Shown: in pieces, positions 54,574-62,892 of the stretch | Numbering within the stretch: the stretch's first letter is position 1 | Layout: the number at the start of each line of letters is the position of its first letter | Assembly (NCBI GenBank): GCA_037045145.1 | Contig: JBAOIA010000011.1 | Location: 496,001-560,000, forward strand | Length of the DNA stretch: 64,000 nt | Source: Bacteroidia bacterium | GTDB lineage: Bacteria > Bacteroidota > Bacteroidia > AKYH767-A > OLB10 | Direction: 5' to 3' | The notes under the pieces: model-generated | Told to the model about the DNA's origin: nothing | Databases searched by the model: none | Seen by the model: the letters and a program-made list of their open reading frames with translations, nothing else | Program-made: the position numbers and the translations under genes

Positions 54574-55443
54574 TTATAAATTTTGATCTATTATTTTTAT
54601 GAGGTAATTACCATAGCCGCTTTTTGTCAATGGCTCTGCTACTTTAAGTAATTGTTCTTTATCTATAAATTTCATCCGATAGGCCACTTCTTCTATGCAG
54701 CCAATCTTTAAACCTTGTCTTTCTTCAATAACATTCACAAAGTTACCTGCTTGCAGCAATGAATTAAATGTACCGGTATCGAGCCAGGCTGTACCGCGCT
54801 CCAGCAGTTGCACTTTTAATTTACCTTGTTGCAGATAGTGTTTGTTTACGTCAGTAATCTCATATTCGCCACGTGCACTTGGCTTTAAATTTTTGGCAAC
54901 TTCAATAACCGAATTATCATAAAAATACAATCCGGGGACGGCAAAGTTCGATTTGGGTTTTTGAGGTTTCTCTTCTATGGAAAGTGCTTTGTAATTGGCA
55001 TCAAACTCAACTACGCCATATCGCTCCGGGTCTGAAACGTGGTAGGCAAAAACCAACCCTCCGTTTATTTTATTGTTGCCGGCAAGAATACGTCCCAAGC
55101 CCTGACCATAAAAAATATTGTCGCCAAGAACCAACGCTGCACTGTCACTGCCAATAAACTTTTCTCCAATCACAAAAGCCTGTGCCAATCCATTTGGAAC
55201 TGCCTGTTCTGCATATTCAAAACGGCAGCCAATCTGCTCTCCACTGCCTAAAAGTTTTTTAAAGTGAGGCAAGTCATGTGGGGTGCTGATGATTAAAATC
55301 TCTCTTATTCCGGCCATCATCAATACGGATAGCGGATAATAAATCATAGGTTTATCATATACCGGCATAAGCTGTTTGCTCATGGCCAATGTAAGTGGGT
55401 GCAGACGTGTGCCGCTACCTCCGGCTAAAACAATTCCCTTCAT
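54574..55443 (-). CDS. rfbA: Glucose-1-phosphate thymidylyltransferase
   Basis: 289 aa, full length. Makes dTDP-glucose for deoxysugar synthesis. Opening MKGIVLAGGSGTRLHPLTLA with the nucleotide loop GGSGTR, then KPMIYYPLSVLMMAG, LGDNIFYG and FVWLDTGT-like AWLDTGTFNSL. rfbB, rfbC and rfbD are not beside it; it pairs with an epimerase instead. Confidence 0.92.
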   Translation of the reverse strand: MKGIVLAGGSGTRLHPLTLAMSKQLMPVYDKPMIYYPLSVLMMAGIREILIISTPHDLPHFKKLLGSGEQIGCRFEYAEQAVPNGLAQAFVIGEKFIGSDSAALVLGDNIFYGQGLGRILAGNNKINGGLVFAYHVSDPERYGVVEFDANYKALSIEEKPQKPKSNFAVPGLYFYDNSVIEVAKNLKPSARGEYEITDVNKHYLQQGKLKVQLLERGTAWLDTGTFNSLLQAGNFVNVIEERQGLKIGCIEEVAYRMKFIDKEQLLKVAEPLTKSGYGNYLIKIIDQNL

Positions 55444-55703
55444 CGTATGGTTGCAAAAGTGTACTTGTACGTAAAATTACGTCAGGTGGTTTCTAGAAAT
55501 TTAAGGCTGTAAAGGTAATAATGTTATAAAATAACAGAAATACAGTCCTTGTGCATAGGTAATATTATTTCTTTAAGGCAAATAGGAAATAATAAATTCC
55601 GGAAAATACCGACCTGCTGATATACAGTGGTTTGTCTATTTAAATTTTTTGGTATAAAATTTGAAATAAGGGATAGTAAGTATAACATATAATACTCCAT
55701 ATT

Positions 55704-55844
55704 ATGAAAAAATCAATTGCTAAAAAGACCAAAAAAGCAAAAAAATTAATTGCAAAACCCGCAGCCATTGTTGCATTTCTTCGCGATTTATTTGCTGAAG
55801 AACTTGATGTCCTTAACCGTAAAAACATAGCCATGCACAACTAA
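55704..55844 (+). CDS. Possible 46-residue basic protein
   Basis: Frame MKKSIAKKTKKAKKLIAKPA followed by AIVAFLRDLFAEELDVLNRK and a stop. The N-terminus is strongly basic and the second half is a plausible amphipathic helix. A clean hairpin (AGCCATGCA / TGCATGGCT) with a T-rich tail ends the unit, and its loop holds the stop codon. That arrangement supports a real short gene, but no relative or promoter is recognised. Confidence 0.45.
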   Translation: MKKSIAKKTKKAKKLIAKPAAIVAFLRDLFAEELDVLNRKNIAMHN

Positions 55845-55866
55845 ACTGCATGGCTTATTTTTCTTT
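55829..55866. terminator. Hairpin terminator overlapping the small gene's stop
   Basis: 9-bp stem AGCCATGCA / TGCATGGCT, loop CAACTAAAC containing the TAA stop, then a T-rich run. Also beyond the recX stop on the minus strand. Confidence 0.65.
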
Positions 55867-56307
55867 TAAAATACATTTCCAAACTTCATCGGCTTCAAAT
55901 CCGCGAGCGATGAGTTGTTGTGCAACCTTATAATTTTTTTTGATAGCGTTGTTTTCTTTTGTTTTCCTCTTGTAAACTTCCATTTGCTCATTTAAAACTT
56001 TCAAATAGTCATCATCAGCAATGGATTTCAGTGCCTGCCTGATACAGTAGTCTGACACTTTTTTTAGTTTCAATGCTTGTTTGATTTTATTTTTTCCCCA
56101 GTGTTTTATTCTGAATTTTCCTCCGGCATAGGCAATGGCAAATCGCTCTTCGTTAAGATAACCTTCTGTAACCATCATTGCAATGGATTCTTCAACATCT
56201 TTTTTAAATAATCCTAATGAATAAAGTTTTTCGCGTAATTCCTGCTGGCTTCGCTCTTGGTAAACACAATACCTGCGGGCTTTGTTCAACACATCGCTGC
56301 TAACCAT
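55855..56307 (-). CDS. recX: RecX family regulatory protein
   Basis: 150 aa. RecX inhibits RecA filament growth. Helical repeats with RRYCVYQERSQQELREKLYSLG, GYLNEERFAIAYAGGKFRIKHWGKNKIKQALK (split) and AQQLIARGFEADEVW are family-typical. Only 3 bases separate it from the pyk stop on the same strand. recA is not in the window. Confidence 0.88.
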   Translation of the reverse strand: MVSSDVLNKARRYCVYQERSQQELREKLYSLGLFKKDVEESIAMMVTEGYLNEERFAIAYAGGKFRIKHWGKNKIKQALKLKKVSDYCIRQALKSIADDDYLKVLNEQMEVYKRKTKENNAIKKNYKVAQQLIARGFEADEVWKCILKEK

Positions 56308-56309
56308 TT

Positions 56310-57737
56310 TTAGTCCACAACATTAATCTTTAAAGTATTTACCCGTGAACGCTTTTTTAGTGGTGTGCTGGCAACATGTATCACCACATCTCCTGCACCA
56401 ACATAGCCATCTTCTTTTAAAATGTTTTTAATATCGTCAATAGTCTGGTCAGTACTTTCAAATTTATTATAATACATACCCCTCACACCCCAAACCAAAT
56501 TCAATGTATTGAGAATGGGTTTATGGTCGGTAAAAATAAAAAGTCCTGCCTTAGGTCGCTGACTTGAAATTCTGAAAGCGGTATATCCAGAATGTGTCAT
56601 GGCAGCAATTGCCTTGGCTCCAGATTGATTGGCTAATTCCGCGGCATGATAACACAAGGTGTCCGAAATAAATGTTTTAGAATTTTTATCAGGTTGATTC
56701 ATGCGGTAATAAATTTCCTGATCGTGTTCTATGGCCTGAATGATTTTTCTCATGGAATTTACTGTTTCAACAGGAAATTTTCCAACGGAGGTTTCTGCGC
56801 TCAGCATCAAGGCATCGGCACCATCGTAAACAGCATTGCCCACATCGTTGGCTTCGGCACGTGTAGGTCTGAAATTGGTAATCATGCTCTCCATCATTTG
56901 TGTGGCAATGATTACCGGAATGCCTGCAGCACGACATTTCTTTACAATCTTTTTCTGAATGATAGGTACCTGTGCCAGGTCAATCTCTACACCCAAATCA
57001 CCTCGGGCTACCATAACACCATCAGCAACTTCGATAATCTCATTGATATTACGTACGGCTTCGGGCTTTTCAATTTTTGCAATAACCCTCATGGAATTGC
57101 CGCAGTCCTTGATAATTTTTTTAAGGTCAAGGATATCCTGAGCCGTTCTGGTAAATGATAAGCCAATCCATTCAATATTATTTTCAATGGCAAAGTCTAT
57201 ATCAGCACGGTCTTTTTCAGTTATTGAAGGAATGCTGATATTGGTAAACGGTAGGTTAACACCTTTTTTCGACATCAGCACACCTCCATTTATCACTTGA
57301 GTAACAACATCCTGTTCGGGGGTGACTTGTTTTACCTCTAACTTGAGCTTTCCATCATCAATAAGAATGATATCGCCTTTCTTTACATCACTGGCAAAGT
57401 CTTTATAACGGATAGTAGCTTTTGTAGCATTGCCTTCAATCTCTTTAGTTGTGAGAACAAATTGCTGTTTATCGGCAAGCTCGCACTGCCCGCCTTCAAT
57501 ATCACCAATGCGCAATTTAGGTCCTTGCAGATCGAGAAGAAGTGCAATGTTTAGTCGTTTTTCTTCATTGATTTCGCGTACATTATTTACAATTGCTTTT
57601 AAAAAAGTATGATCTCCATGCGAAGCATTGATGCGCATAACATCGGCACCTGCCTGAATAAGTTTATAAATGGCGTCTTTAGAATTGGTGGCCGGACCCA
57701 GGGTGGTAATAATTTTAGTTTTATTAAAATGTTGCAT
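56310..57737 (-). CDS. pyk: Pyruvate kinase
   Basis: 475 aa. Last step of glycolysis, phosphoenolpyruvate plus ADP to pyruvate plus ATP. NKTKIITTLGPATNS, DGVMVARGDLGVEI (catalytic Lys/Asp region IAKIEK nearby) and PRAEVNDVGNAVYDG-like TRAEANDVGNAVYDG are diagnostic, with the C-terminal allosteric domain present. Co-directional with recX and with the IPExxxVDY gene 2 bases upstream. Confidence 0.96.
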   Translation of the reverse strand: MQHFNKTKIITTLGPATNSKDAIYKLIQAGADVMRINASHGDHTFLKAIVNNVREINEEKRLNIALLLDLQGPKLRIGDIEGGQCELADKQQFVLTTKEIEGNATKATIRYKDFASDVKKGDIILIDDGKLKLEVKQVTPEQDVVTQVINGGVLMSKKGVNLPFTNISIPSITEKDRADIDFAIENNIEWIGLSFTRTAQDILDLKKIIKDCGNSMRVIAKIEKPEAVRNINEIIEVADGVMVARGDLGVEIDLAQVPIIQKKIVKKCRAAGIPVIIATQMMESMITNFRPTRAEANDVGNAVYDGADALMLSAETSVGKFPVETVNSMRKIIQAIEHDQEIYYRMNQPDKNSKTFISDTLCYHAAELANQSGAKAIAAMTHSGYTAFRISSQRPKAGLFIFTDHKPILNTLNLVWGVRGMYYNKFESTDQTIDDIKNILKEDGYVGAGDVVIHVASTPLKKRSRVNTLKINVVD

Positions 57738-57739
57738 AA

Positions 57740-58165
57740 TCAGTCGAAGATAAAATTGTCAGCCGACTTAAGTTCTTCAACACGAAGTTGACTAACGGCA
57801 GAGACCATTTCTATTTGTTTTATTTTGTTGCAAATTTCGTTAAAGTCAAAATAAGCTCCATAATTTTTTACTATCATAAAAAAATCAAAAGCAGGCTTTT
57901 CAGGAATAAGTGTAGCCTGAATACTTTTGTTGCCGAGTACATAAAACTCTTCGCCAAAACGATTGATGGCTTTGTAAAAAGAAAAGGCTGCTTCTGCACC
58001 AGGCTTGCCAAGGTACAAGGTGTGGTCTTCCTTTCTTGCAAAAGAAAGTTTTAAGGCACGGTTAATTTCAAAGCAAAGACGATAGTCTTTATACGGACAT
58101 ACAATTCCGGCAAGCAAAAAATCAAGCTCACTAGAGTTATCAAACTTTATAATCTTCTTTGCCAA
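57740..58165 (-). CDS. IPExxxVDY family protein
   Basis: 141 aa, cytosolic. Named after a conserved motif; here it is present as LIPEKPAFDFF, with Phe for the final Tyr. The end of the protein (VSAVSQLRVEELKSADNFIF) is also family-like. Function unknown. It precedes pyk by 2 bases, so the two genes are likely co-transcribed and a metabolic role is conceivable. Confidence 0.75.
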   Translation of the reverse strand: MAKKIIKFDNSSELDFLLAGIVCPYKDYRLCFEINRALKLSFARKEDHTLYLGKPGAEAAFSFYKAINRFGEEFYVLGNKSIQATLIPEKPAFDFFMIVKNYGAYFDFNEICNKIKQIEMVSAVSQLRVEELKSADNFIFD

Positions 58166-58226
58166 GAGAAACAGATTGCGTAATTAAAATGAATATTTTC
58201 GCTGCTAAATTAGTTTAATTTGCAGT

Positions 58227-58676
58227 ATGAGCATAATTCAGCAAGGTGATGATTATTTTATGCAGGAAGCATTAAAGGAAGCAAGAAAAGCTTTTGATAG
58301 TGATGAAGTTCCTGTTGGTGCGGTAATTGTTCATGCAGGACGAATTATTGCCCGCGCACATAATATGACAGAAAAGTTGAATGATGTTACAGCACATTCA
58401 GAAATGCTTTGCTTTACTTCTGCAGCAGCTTTTTTAAACTCAAAATATCTGACCGACTGTGTACTATATGTAACGCTTGAACCTTGTGTGATGTGTGCAG
58501 GAGCATCCTTCTGGACACAGATACCTCAGATAGTTTTTGGTGCTGCCGATTCTAAACGCGGCTATCAGCGTTGTGAACCTAATCTGTTGCATCCTTCAAC
58601 AAAAATAAAAGGAGGGGTACTAGAAGATGCCTGCAGCAACTTATTAAAAGAATTTTTCAAAAAAAAAAGAATCTAG
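58227..58676 (+). CDS. tadA: tRNA-specific adenosine deaminase
   Basis: Zinc deaminase that converts A34 of tRNA-Arg(ACG) to inosine; 149 aa. Zinc motif is HSE (57-59, usually HAE) with the proton-shuttling Glu E59, and PCVMC (C87, C90). The upstream LNDVTAHSEM and YVTLEPCVMCAGA are family-typical. Its stop overlaps the convergent regulator's stop in the palindrome CTAG. Confidence 0.88.
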   Translation: MSIIQQGDDYFMQEALKEARKAFDSDEVPVGAVIVHAGRIIARAHNMTEKLNDVTAHSEMLCFTSAAAFLNSKYLTDCVLYVTLEPCVMCAGASFWTQIPQIVFGAADSKRGYQRCEPNLLHPSTKIKGGVLEDACSNLLKEFFKKKRI

Positions 58677-59062
58677 AAATTAATTGCCTGCAACATGGAG
58701 TTGGTTAATGGTTTATTTAAAAACCTTCTCACATAACGGCATTTGTTGGCACGATTCAGGTCTTTAAAACTATCGGAGCTCGACAATAAAACAATCTTGC
58801 ATTTCTTACGAACCGATTCAGAAAGTTTTTCGAACTCATTCAGAAACTGAAAACCATCCATTTCAGGCATAACAATATCTAAGAAAATAATTTCGGGCAA
58901 CTGATCTATTGGTGTTGCTTTGATAAAATCAAGTGCTTTACGGGCATCAGCATAAACATTCAACTGATCACAAAAAGACTCCGATGTAATGATTTGTTTT
59001 ATCATTACCTGTTCGGATTCACTATCATCTACAACTAAAACAGAGTGGTATTTATTAGCCAT
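58673..59062 (-). CDS. Single-domain response regulator
   Basis: Receiver domain only, about 129 aa: VLVVDDSESEQVMIK, phosphoacceptor Asp in FLDIVMPEMDG and LLSSSDSF. No output domain, so it probably relays phosphate or binds a partner (CheY/Spo0F-like). Start set at ATG 59062, 4 bases after the kinase stop; a TTG at 59074 would overlap it. Third gene of a PAS-ATPase-receiver operon. Confidence 0.85.
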   Translation of the reverse strand: MANKYHSVLVVDDSESEQVMIKQIITSESFCDQLNVYADARKALDFIKATPIDQLPEIIFLDIVMPEMDGFQFLNEFEKLSESVRKKCKIVLLSSSDSFKDLNRANKCRYVRRFLNKPLTNSMLQAINF

Positions 59063-59066
59063 AAGC

Positions 59067-59588
59067 TTATTCAAAATAGTTATTTAATGGTTTGGTGTTT
59101 AATTTATTGGGTATCTCAATGGTGAAAGCTGTTCCGGTATTTAAAACAGATTCAACAGCAATGTTTCCACCTAATTTTTCAATAATTTCTTTAGCCATAT
59201 ATAAGCCAATTCCTCTACCGGGTTCGGGTTGCTTTTCTTTTTGAAAGAGATTGAAAATTTTCCCTACTTCATCAGGTGCAATGCCTAATCCGTTATCCTG
59301 AATATTGATGATGGCTTTTTGTTCATCACAATAGACATGTAATCGCATTGAAGAGGGGTCACCTGTAATTTTTCTATATTTTATTCCGTTTGAAATTAAA
59401 TTATTGAATACAACTTCAAGCAATTTGTTATTGCCCGAAAAAGGAGCTTTCATATCTACTTTAATGTCGAAATTTACTTTATCAATTCCTTCTGTATAGC
59501 GCAATCTGTCAATTGACTGACGAATAACTTCGTTAAAGTCAACAGAATGAAAATTGCCTTCCGGAATTGCAGTAACCGTTCTGATCAT
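59067..59588 (-). CDS. Histidine kinase ATPase domain without HisKA
   Basis: 173 aa, almost only an HATPase_c domain: N-box VVFNNLISNGIKY, G1-box QDNGLGIAP, G2 GRGIGLYMAKEI. The first 40 residues (FHSVDFNEVIRQSIDRLRY) match the segment that usually follows HisKA. The phosphoacceptor helix itself is absent. It begins inside the stop of the PAS gene (ATGA), so the two halves are translated together. Could not autophosphorylate by itself on a His in the usual place. Confidence 0.8.
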   Translation of the reverse strand: MIRTVTAIPEGNFHSVDFNEVIRQSIDRLRYTEGIDKVNFDIKVDMKAPFSGNNKLLEVVFNNLISNGIKYRKITGDPSSMRLHVYCDEQKAIINIQDNGLGIAPDEVGKIFNLFQKEKQPEPGRGIGLYMAKEIIEKLGGNIAVESVLNTGTAFTIEIPNKLNTKPLNNYFE

Positions 59589-59938
59589 CTTGATTGATGT
59601 TGCTCTGTTGAATTTGTTGCAGCCACTAATGCTTCTTCAATACAGTGGCCATAAATTCCAATATAACCAGCTTCGGGATATGGAATTACAGAGAAGTGAA
59701 AGATGTATTCAAGATATTTGACTGTAGCATCATGTGGCACAGGTGTTTTTACATTAAAAATATCAGGATAAATAGCTTTTACCTGATTGTTTATAGGAGC
59801 ATTTAACTTGCATTGCCAATAACTTAATAAAGGCATTGCTGCTACATTGTGATAAATAATTTTTCCGCTGTAATCTAATTTTATTACAGGAAACATGTTG
59901 TTTTCGTACTTTGAAGTAGAGGTTTTGTGTTCTGCCAT
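59585..59938 (-). CDS. PAS-like sensor domain protein
   Basis: 117 aa. PAS fold: a first strand VIKLDYSGKIIYHNVAAMPLL, and the C-terminal strands YIFHFSVIPYPEAGYIGIYGH as in PAS/PAC domains. It stops where a normal sensor kinase would continue into the HisKA helix. Directly upstream of the ATPase-only gene with a 4-base overlap. Probably the sensory half of a deleted or split kinase. Confidence 0.7.
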   Translation of the reverse strand: MAEHKTSTSKYENNMFPVIKLDYSGKIIYHNVAAMPLLSYWQCKLNAPINNQVKAIYPDIFNVKTPVPHDATVKYLEYIFHFSVIPYPEAGYIGIYGHCIEEALVAATNSTEQHQSR

Positions 59939-60190
59939 TGTGGAGATTTCTTTAAATTAAACAGTAGTTTAACGACAGTTTTTCAGAAATGCTTCACTGC
60001 TATGGATGATTCTGCTTACAGATGTAAGAATTTGCTCAGATTATTCGACTTTTTATTCATTTAAAATTAAATCTACCTCGAAAATGAAGTAATTCAAAGA
60101 AAAAAAGGGTGTAAAAAATATTGTAAGAAACTTAAACAAAGCGCTGTAAAATCTGTTAATAGTACCAAATAATAAGTAAGAGTATTTATA

Positions 60191-60198
60191 TACTTTTG
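60191..60198 (+). promoter_or_regulatory. -7 element of the bacilliredoxin gene
   Basis: TACTTTTG, exact TAnnTTTG, 17 bases before the ATG at 60216. The other 250 bases between this gene and the PAS gene show no feature. Confidence 0.5.
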
Positions 60199-60215
60199 CA
60201 AAAAATAATTTAAAA

Positions 60216-60632
60216 ATGCCATATCCGGAACAATTATGCGCACCTATGCGTCAGGAATTAACCCAAGTAGGTTTTGAGGAATTAAAAACCATGTCAGATG
60301 TTGAATCAACAATACCAAACAGCAAAGGAACAGTGTTGTTAGTGGTAAACTCAGTATGCGGATGCGCTGCAGGTACAGCACGTCCGGGAGTGACACTTTC
60401 ATTAAAAGGTGATAAAAAGCCGGGAAAATTGGTTACAGTATTTGCCGGACAAGATGTTGAGGCAACAGCACAAGCCAGAAAATACACTTTGCCATATCCG
60501 CCTTCTTCGCCTTGTATTGCTTTATTTAAAGACGGAGAGTTGATGCATTTTGTGGAACGTCATCATATTGAAGGTCGTTCGGCTGAAATGATTGCAGAAA
60601 ATCTGAAAGCAGCTTACGAAGAATTTTGCTGA
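60216..60632 (+). CDS. BrxA/BrxB-family bacilliredoxin
   Basis: 138 aa thioredoxin-fold protein with the family CGC active site (C48-G-C50 in VNSVCGCAAG) and the opening PYPEQLCAPMRQELT. These enzymes remove bacillithiol from proteins. Some Bacteroidota make bacillithiol, but its synthesis genes are not in the window. Confidence 0.9.
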   Translation: MPYPEQLCAPMRQELTQVGFEELKTMSDVESTIPNSKGTVLLVVNSVCGCAAGTARPGVTLSLKGDKKPGKLVTVFAGQDVEATAQARKYTLPYPPSSPCIALFKDGELMHFVERHHIEGRSAEMIAENLKAAYEEFC

Positions 60633-60695
60633 TGGATTTCTTCAAAGAAATCAGTATAAACGTACCTGTTTAATTTTATTATAGTTATTATTGGC

Positions 60696-60703
60696 TACTT
60701 TTG
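60696..60703 (+). promoter_or_regulatory. -7 element of the comM gene
   Basis: TACTTTTG, exact TAnnTTTG, 40 bases before the ATG at 60744. Confidence 0.45.
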
Positions 60704-60743
60704 TTTATCGAATAGAAAACAGAAGTAGCCTTTAATATTAAAT

Positions 60744-62282
60744 ATGCTTGTTAAAACCTATGGTTGTGCCGTATATGGCATCAATGCAACACCTATCACT
60801 GTTGAAGTAAATGTTGATCAGGGAACTAAATTTTTTCATGTTGGATTGCCTGATAATGCTGTAAAAGAAAGCCATCAGCGTATTGAAGCGGCATTGAAAA
60901 ATACAGGCTATAAGATGCCGGGAAAAAAAGTGGTGGTAAATATGGCTCCTGCCGATATCCGTAAAGAAGGCTCGGCTTATGATTTAACAATTGCCATGGG
61001 AATACTCTCTGCCAGTCAGCAGATAGTAGCGGAAGAGATAGAGCAGTACATCATTATGGGTGAGTTGTCATTAGATGGTAGTCTTCAACCCATTAAAGGG
61101 GCATTGCCTATTGCCATTGAGGCACGCAAACATGGGTTTAAAGGATTTTTTCTGCCACAACAAAATGCAAGAGAGGCTGCCATTGTTGACTCACTGCAGG
61201 TTTATGGGGTGAGTAACATTAAAGAGGTTATTGATTTTTTCACAGGTGAAGCTATTTTACAGCCTGTTGTGATTAATACACGCGATGAGTTTTATTCTGC
61301 ACAAACAAAAAGTGAGTTTGATTTTAGTGATGTTAAGGGTCAGGAAAATATTAAACGTTCTCTGGAAATTGCAGCAGCAGGCGGACACAATGTGATTTTA
61401 ATAGGACCACCAGGTGCAGGTAAAACGATGCTGGCAAAGCGCTTGCCAACCATACTGCCACCGCTGACACTGCACGAAGCATTAGAGACAACTAAAATAC
61501 ATTCTGTTGCCGGTAAAATGGGAAAGCAGGCATCGTTGGTTTCCATACGCCCGTTTCGTTCGCCACACCATACTATCAGCGATGTAGCTCTTGTAGGCGG
61601 AGGAGGCATTCCACAGCCTGGAGAGATTTCGCTCGCGCACAATGGTGTTTTATTCCTGGATGAGTTACCCGAATTTAAACGCACTGTTCTGGAAGTGATG
61701 CGTCAGCCGTTGGAAGAACGGAGAGTCACCATTTCCAGAGCCAAATTTTCGGTAGAATATCCTGCCAGTTTTATGCTTGTAGCTTCTATGAATCCCTGCC
61801 CTTGTGGTTTTTTTAATCATCCGGAAAAAGAATGTGTCTGCGCTCCGGGAGTGGTTCAACGATACTTAAATAAAATTTCAGGACCTTTGCTCGACAGAAT
61901 AGATTTGCACGTAGAGGTTACCCCTGTTTCATTTTCAGAGTTGTCTAAACAGCGTGTTTCAGAAAAAAGTGAATCTATCAGACTACGCGTGGTAGAAGCC
62001 CGGCAGCGTCAAGCCGAGCGGTATGATGGTCAAGAGGGTATCTATTGCAATGCACAAATGAGCAGTAAAATGCTGCATGACATTTGCCGTATTACAGACG
62101 AGGGTAATCAATTGCTCAAAACGGCTATGGAAAAATTAGGCCTTTCGGCCAGAGCCTACGACAGAATTTTAAAAGTATCGCGCACCATTGCTGATTTAGC
62201 TGATAGCTCTGATATAAAAACCGAGCATCTGGCAGAGGCTATACATTTTCGCAGCCTCGACCGCGAAGGCTGGGCAGGATAA
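60744..62282 (+). CDS. comM: ComM/YifB family Mg-chelatase-like AAA ATPase
   Basis: 512 aa, full length. ComM is a hexameric helicase that promotes branch migration when DNA taken up by transformation is integrated. Order: N-terminal Lon-like domain (about 1-170), AAA core with Walker A GPPGAGKT (221-228) and Walker B FLDELPEF, and a C-terminal Mg-chelatase part including a Cys-rich knuckle (NPCPCGFF, CVCAP). Monocistronic. Confidence 0.93.
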   Translation: MLVKTYGCAVYGINATPITVEVNVDQGTKFFHVGLPDNAVKESHQRIEAALKNTGYKMPGKKVVVNMAPADIRKEGSAYDLTIAMGILSASQQIVAEEIEQYIIMGELSLDGSLQPIKGALPIAIEARKHGFKGFFLPQQNAREAAIVDSLQVYGVSNIKEVIDFFTGEAILQPVVINTRDEFYSAQTKSEFDFSDVKGQENIKRSLEIAAAGGHNVILIGPPGAGKTMLAKRLPTILPPLTLHEALETTKIHSVAGKMGKQASLVSIRPFRSPHHTISDVALVGGGGIPQPGEISLAHNGVLFLDELPEFKRTVLEVMRQPLEERRVTISRAKFSVEYPASFMLVASMNPCPCGFFNHPEKECVCAPGVVQRYLNKISGPLLDRIDLHVEVTPVSFSELSKQRVSEKSESIRLRVVEARQRQAERYDGQEGIYCNAQMSSKMLHDICRITDEGNQLLKTAMEKLGLSARAYDRILKVSRTIADLADSSDIKTEHLAEAIHFRSLDREGWAG

Positions 62283-62289
62283 AAAAACG

Positions 62290-62310
62290 GGTTAAAATTT
62301 TTTTTTAACC
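62290..62310. terminator. Hairpin after comM
   Basis: 8-bp stem GGTTAAAA / TTTTAACC with a T-only loop, 8 bases after the comM stop. No long T-run follows on the plus strand, so efficiency is uncertain. Confidence 0.45.
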
Positions 62311-62319
62311 AAAAAACGC

Positions 62320-62327
62320 TATTTTTG
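62320..62327 (+). promoter_or_regulatory. -7 element of the tRNA-Asn gene
   Basis: TATTTTTG, exact TAnnTTTG, about 120 bases upstream of the mature tRNA 5' end, implying a precursor. Confidence 0.4.
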
Positions 62328-62445
62328 CCGTCCCTTTACAAACGTGTTCGTGATTACACGTGCTTTAGTTCCGATTGTTTTCGGAATGGTTTGAGTTAAG
62401 AAAAACATTTTTCTGTCTTAGGGCAGAAATTCTTAAGAGGTAGAT

Positions 62446-62519
62446 TCCTCCTTAGCTCAGCTGGTTAGAGCACATGACTGTTAATCATGGGGTCCCTGGT
62501 TCGAGCCCAGGAGGGGGAG
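62446..62519 (+). tRNA. tRNA-Asn (GTT)
   Basis: Full cloverleaf of 74 nt: acceptor TCCTCCT pairs with AGGGGGA, D arm with AGCTCAGCTGGTTAGAGC, anticodon stem CATGA/TCATG with loop CTGTTAA and anticodon GTT (62480-62482), T arm CCTGG-TTCGAGC-CCAGG, G discriminator. CCA is not encoded. Followed at once by a strong terminator. Confidence 0.97.
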
Positions 62520-62521
62520 CA

Positions 62522-62550
62522 AAGCCGAAGGTAACACCTTCGGCTTTTTT
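62522..62550 (+). terminator. Terminator of tRNA-Asn
   Basis: 11-bp stem AAGCCGAAGGT / ACCTTCGGCTT with a 3-nt loop and six T residues; 3 bases after the tRNA. Confidence 0.9.
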
Positions 62551-62560
62551 ATTTATAGCT

Positions 62561-62659
62561 ATGGTATATTCAGTTTACATTCTTTACTCTACCAAACTTG
62601 GCGTGCATTATATAGGCACAAGAGATGATTGGAGTCCACATTGGCTGATTGGGCATTGA
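62561..62659 (+). pseudogene. GIY-YIG nuclease N-terminal fragment
   Basis: Frame opens MVYSVYILYSTKLGVHYIGTRDD. V-Y-I-L-Y-S and Y-I-G-T-x-D are the GIY-YIG catalytic signature found at the start of the small (about 85 aa) UvrC-like nuclease genes that lie next to tRNA genes in many Bacteroidota. After residue 23 the family pattern ends and a stop follows at codon 33. The break coincides with the transposase relic on the other strand, so an insertion followed by decay is likely. Confidence 0.72.
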
Positions 62660-62792
62660 TGCCTGTGATGCGTTTATGTAGTTGTAACGTTTTGTGAAGC
62701 GTTTTGCTATCGTGCGGGTTACCCAGAAAAGAAACTGCTGCAACAATAATGTTTCCTTTTTGTGTAGTGGCAATGAAACAGAAAACTATGCA
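62634..62792 (-). mobile_element. IS5-like transposase relic
   Basis: In minus-strand translation ATTQKGNIIVAAVSFLGNPHD then SKTLHKTLQLHKRITG and NVD. The phrases T-x-K-G-N-I-I-V-x-x-x-S-F-x-G-N-x-x-D-x-x-T-L and the following V-D correspond to the segment leading to the second catalytic Asp of IS5/IS1182-type DDE transposases. Ends of the element and the rest of the gene are gone. It begins exactly where the GIY-YIG frame loses its family pattern. Confidence 0.55.
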
Positions 62793-62892
62793 GTAGAGGA
62801 AGGAACTCAATTCTTTGATAATGTAAAAGGGTTTTGGCAGAAGGTTTTTAATGACTACCAATTCGATATTGCTCTACTGAATTTTTAAAATA

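Noticed and set aside
56646..57158. 170-codon plus-strand frame opposite pyruvate kinase
   Set aside because: Complementary to highly conserved pyk coding sequence; the protein has random Cys/His content and no recognisable domain.
59585..59588. PAS/ATPase split as a simple sequencing frameshift
   Set aside because: Joining the two frames in any way does not restore a HisKA helix; the sequence between them is too short, so a deletion or genuine split is needed.
62589..62861. 90-codon minus-strand frame as an intact small gene
   Set aside because: Only the middle section (62634-62792) resembles a transposase; the ends are antisense of the GIY-YIG fragment and unrelated sequence, so it is a relic, not a gene.
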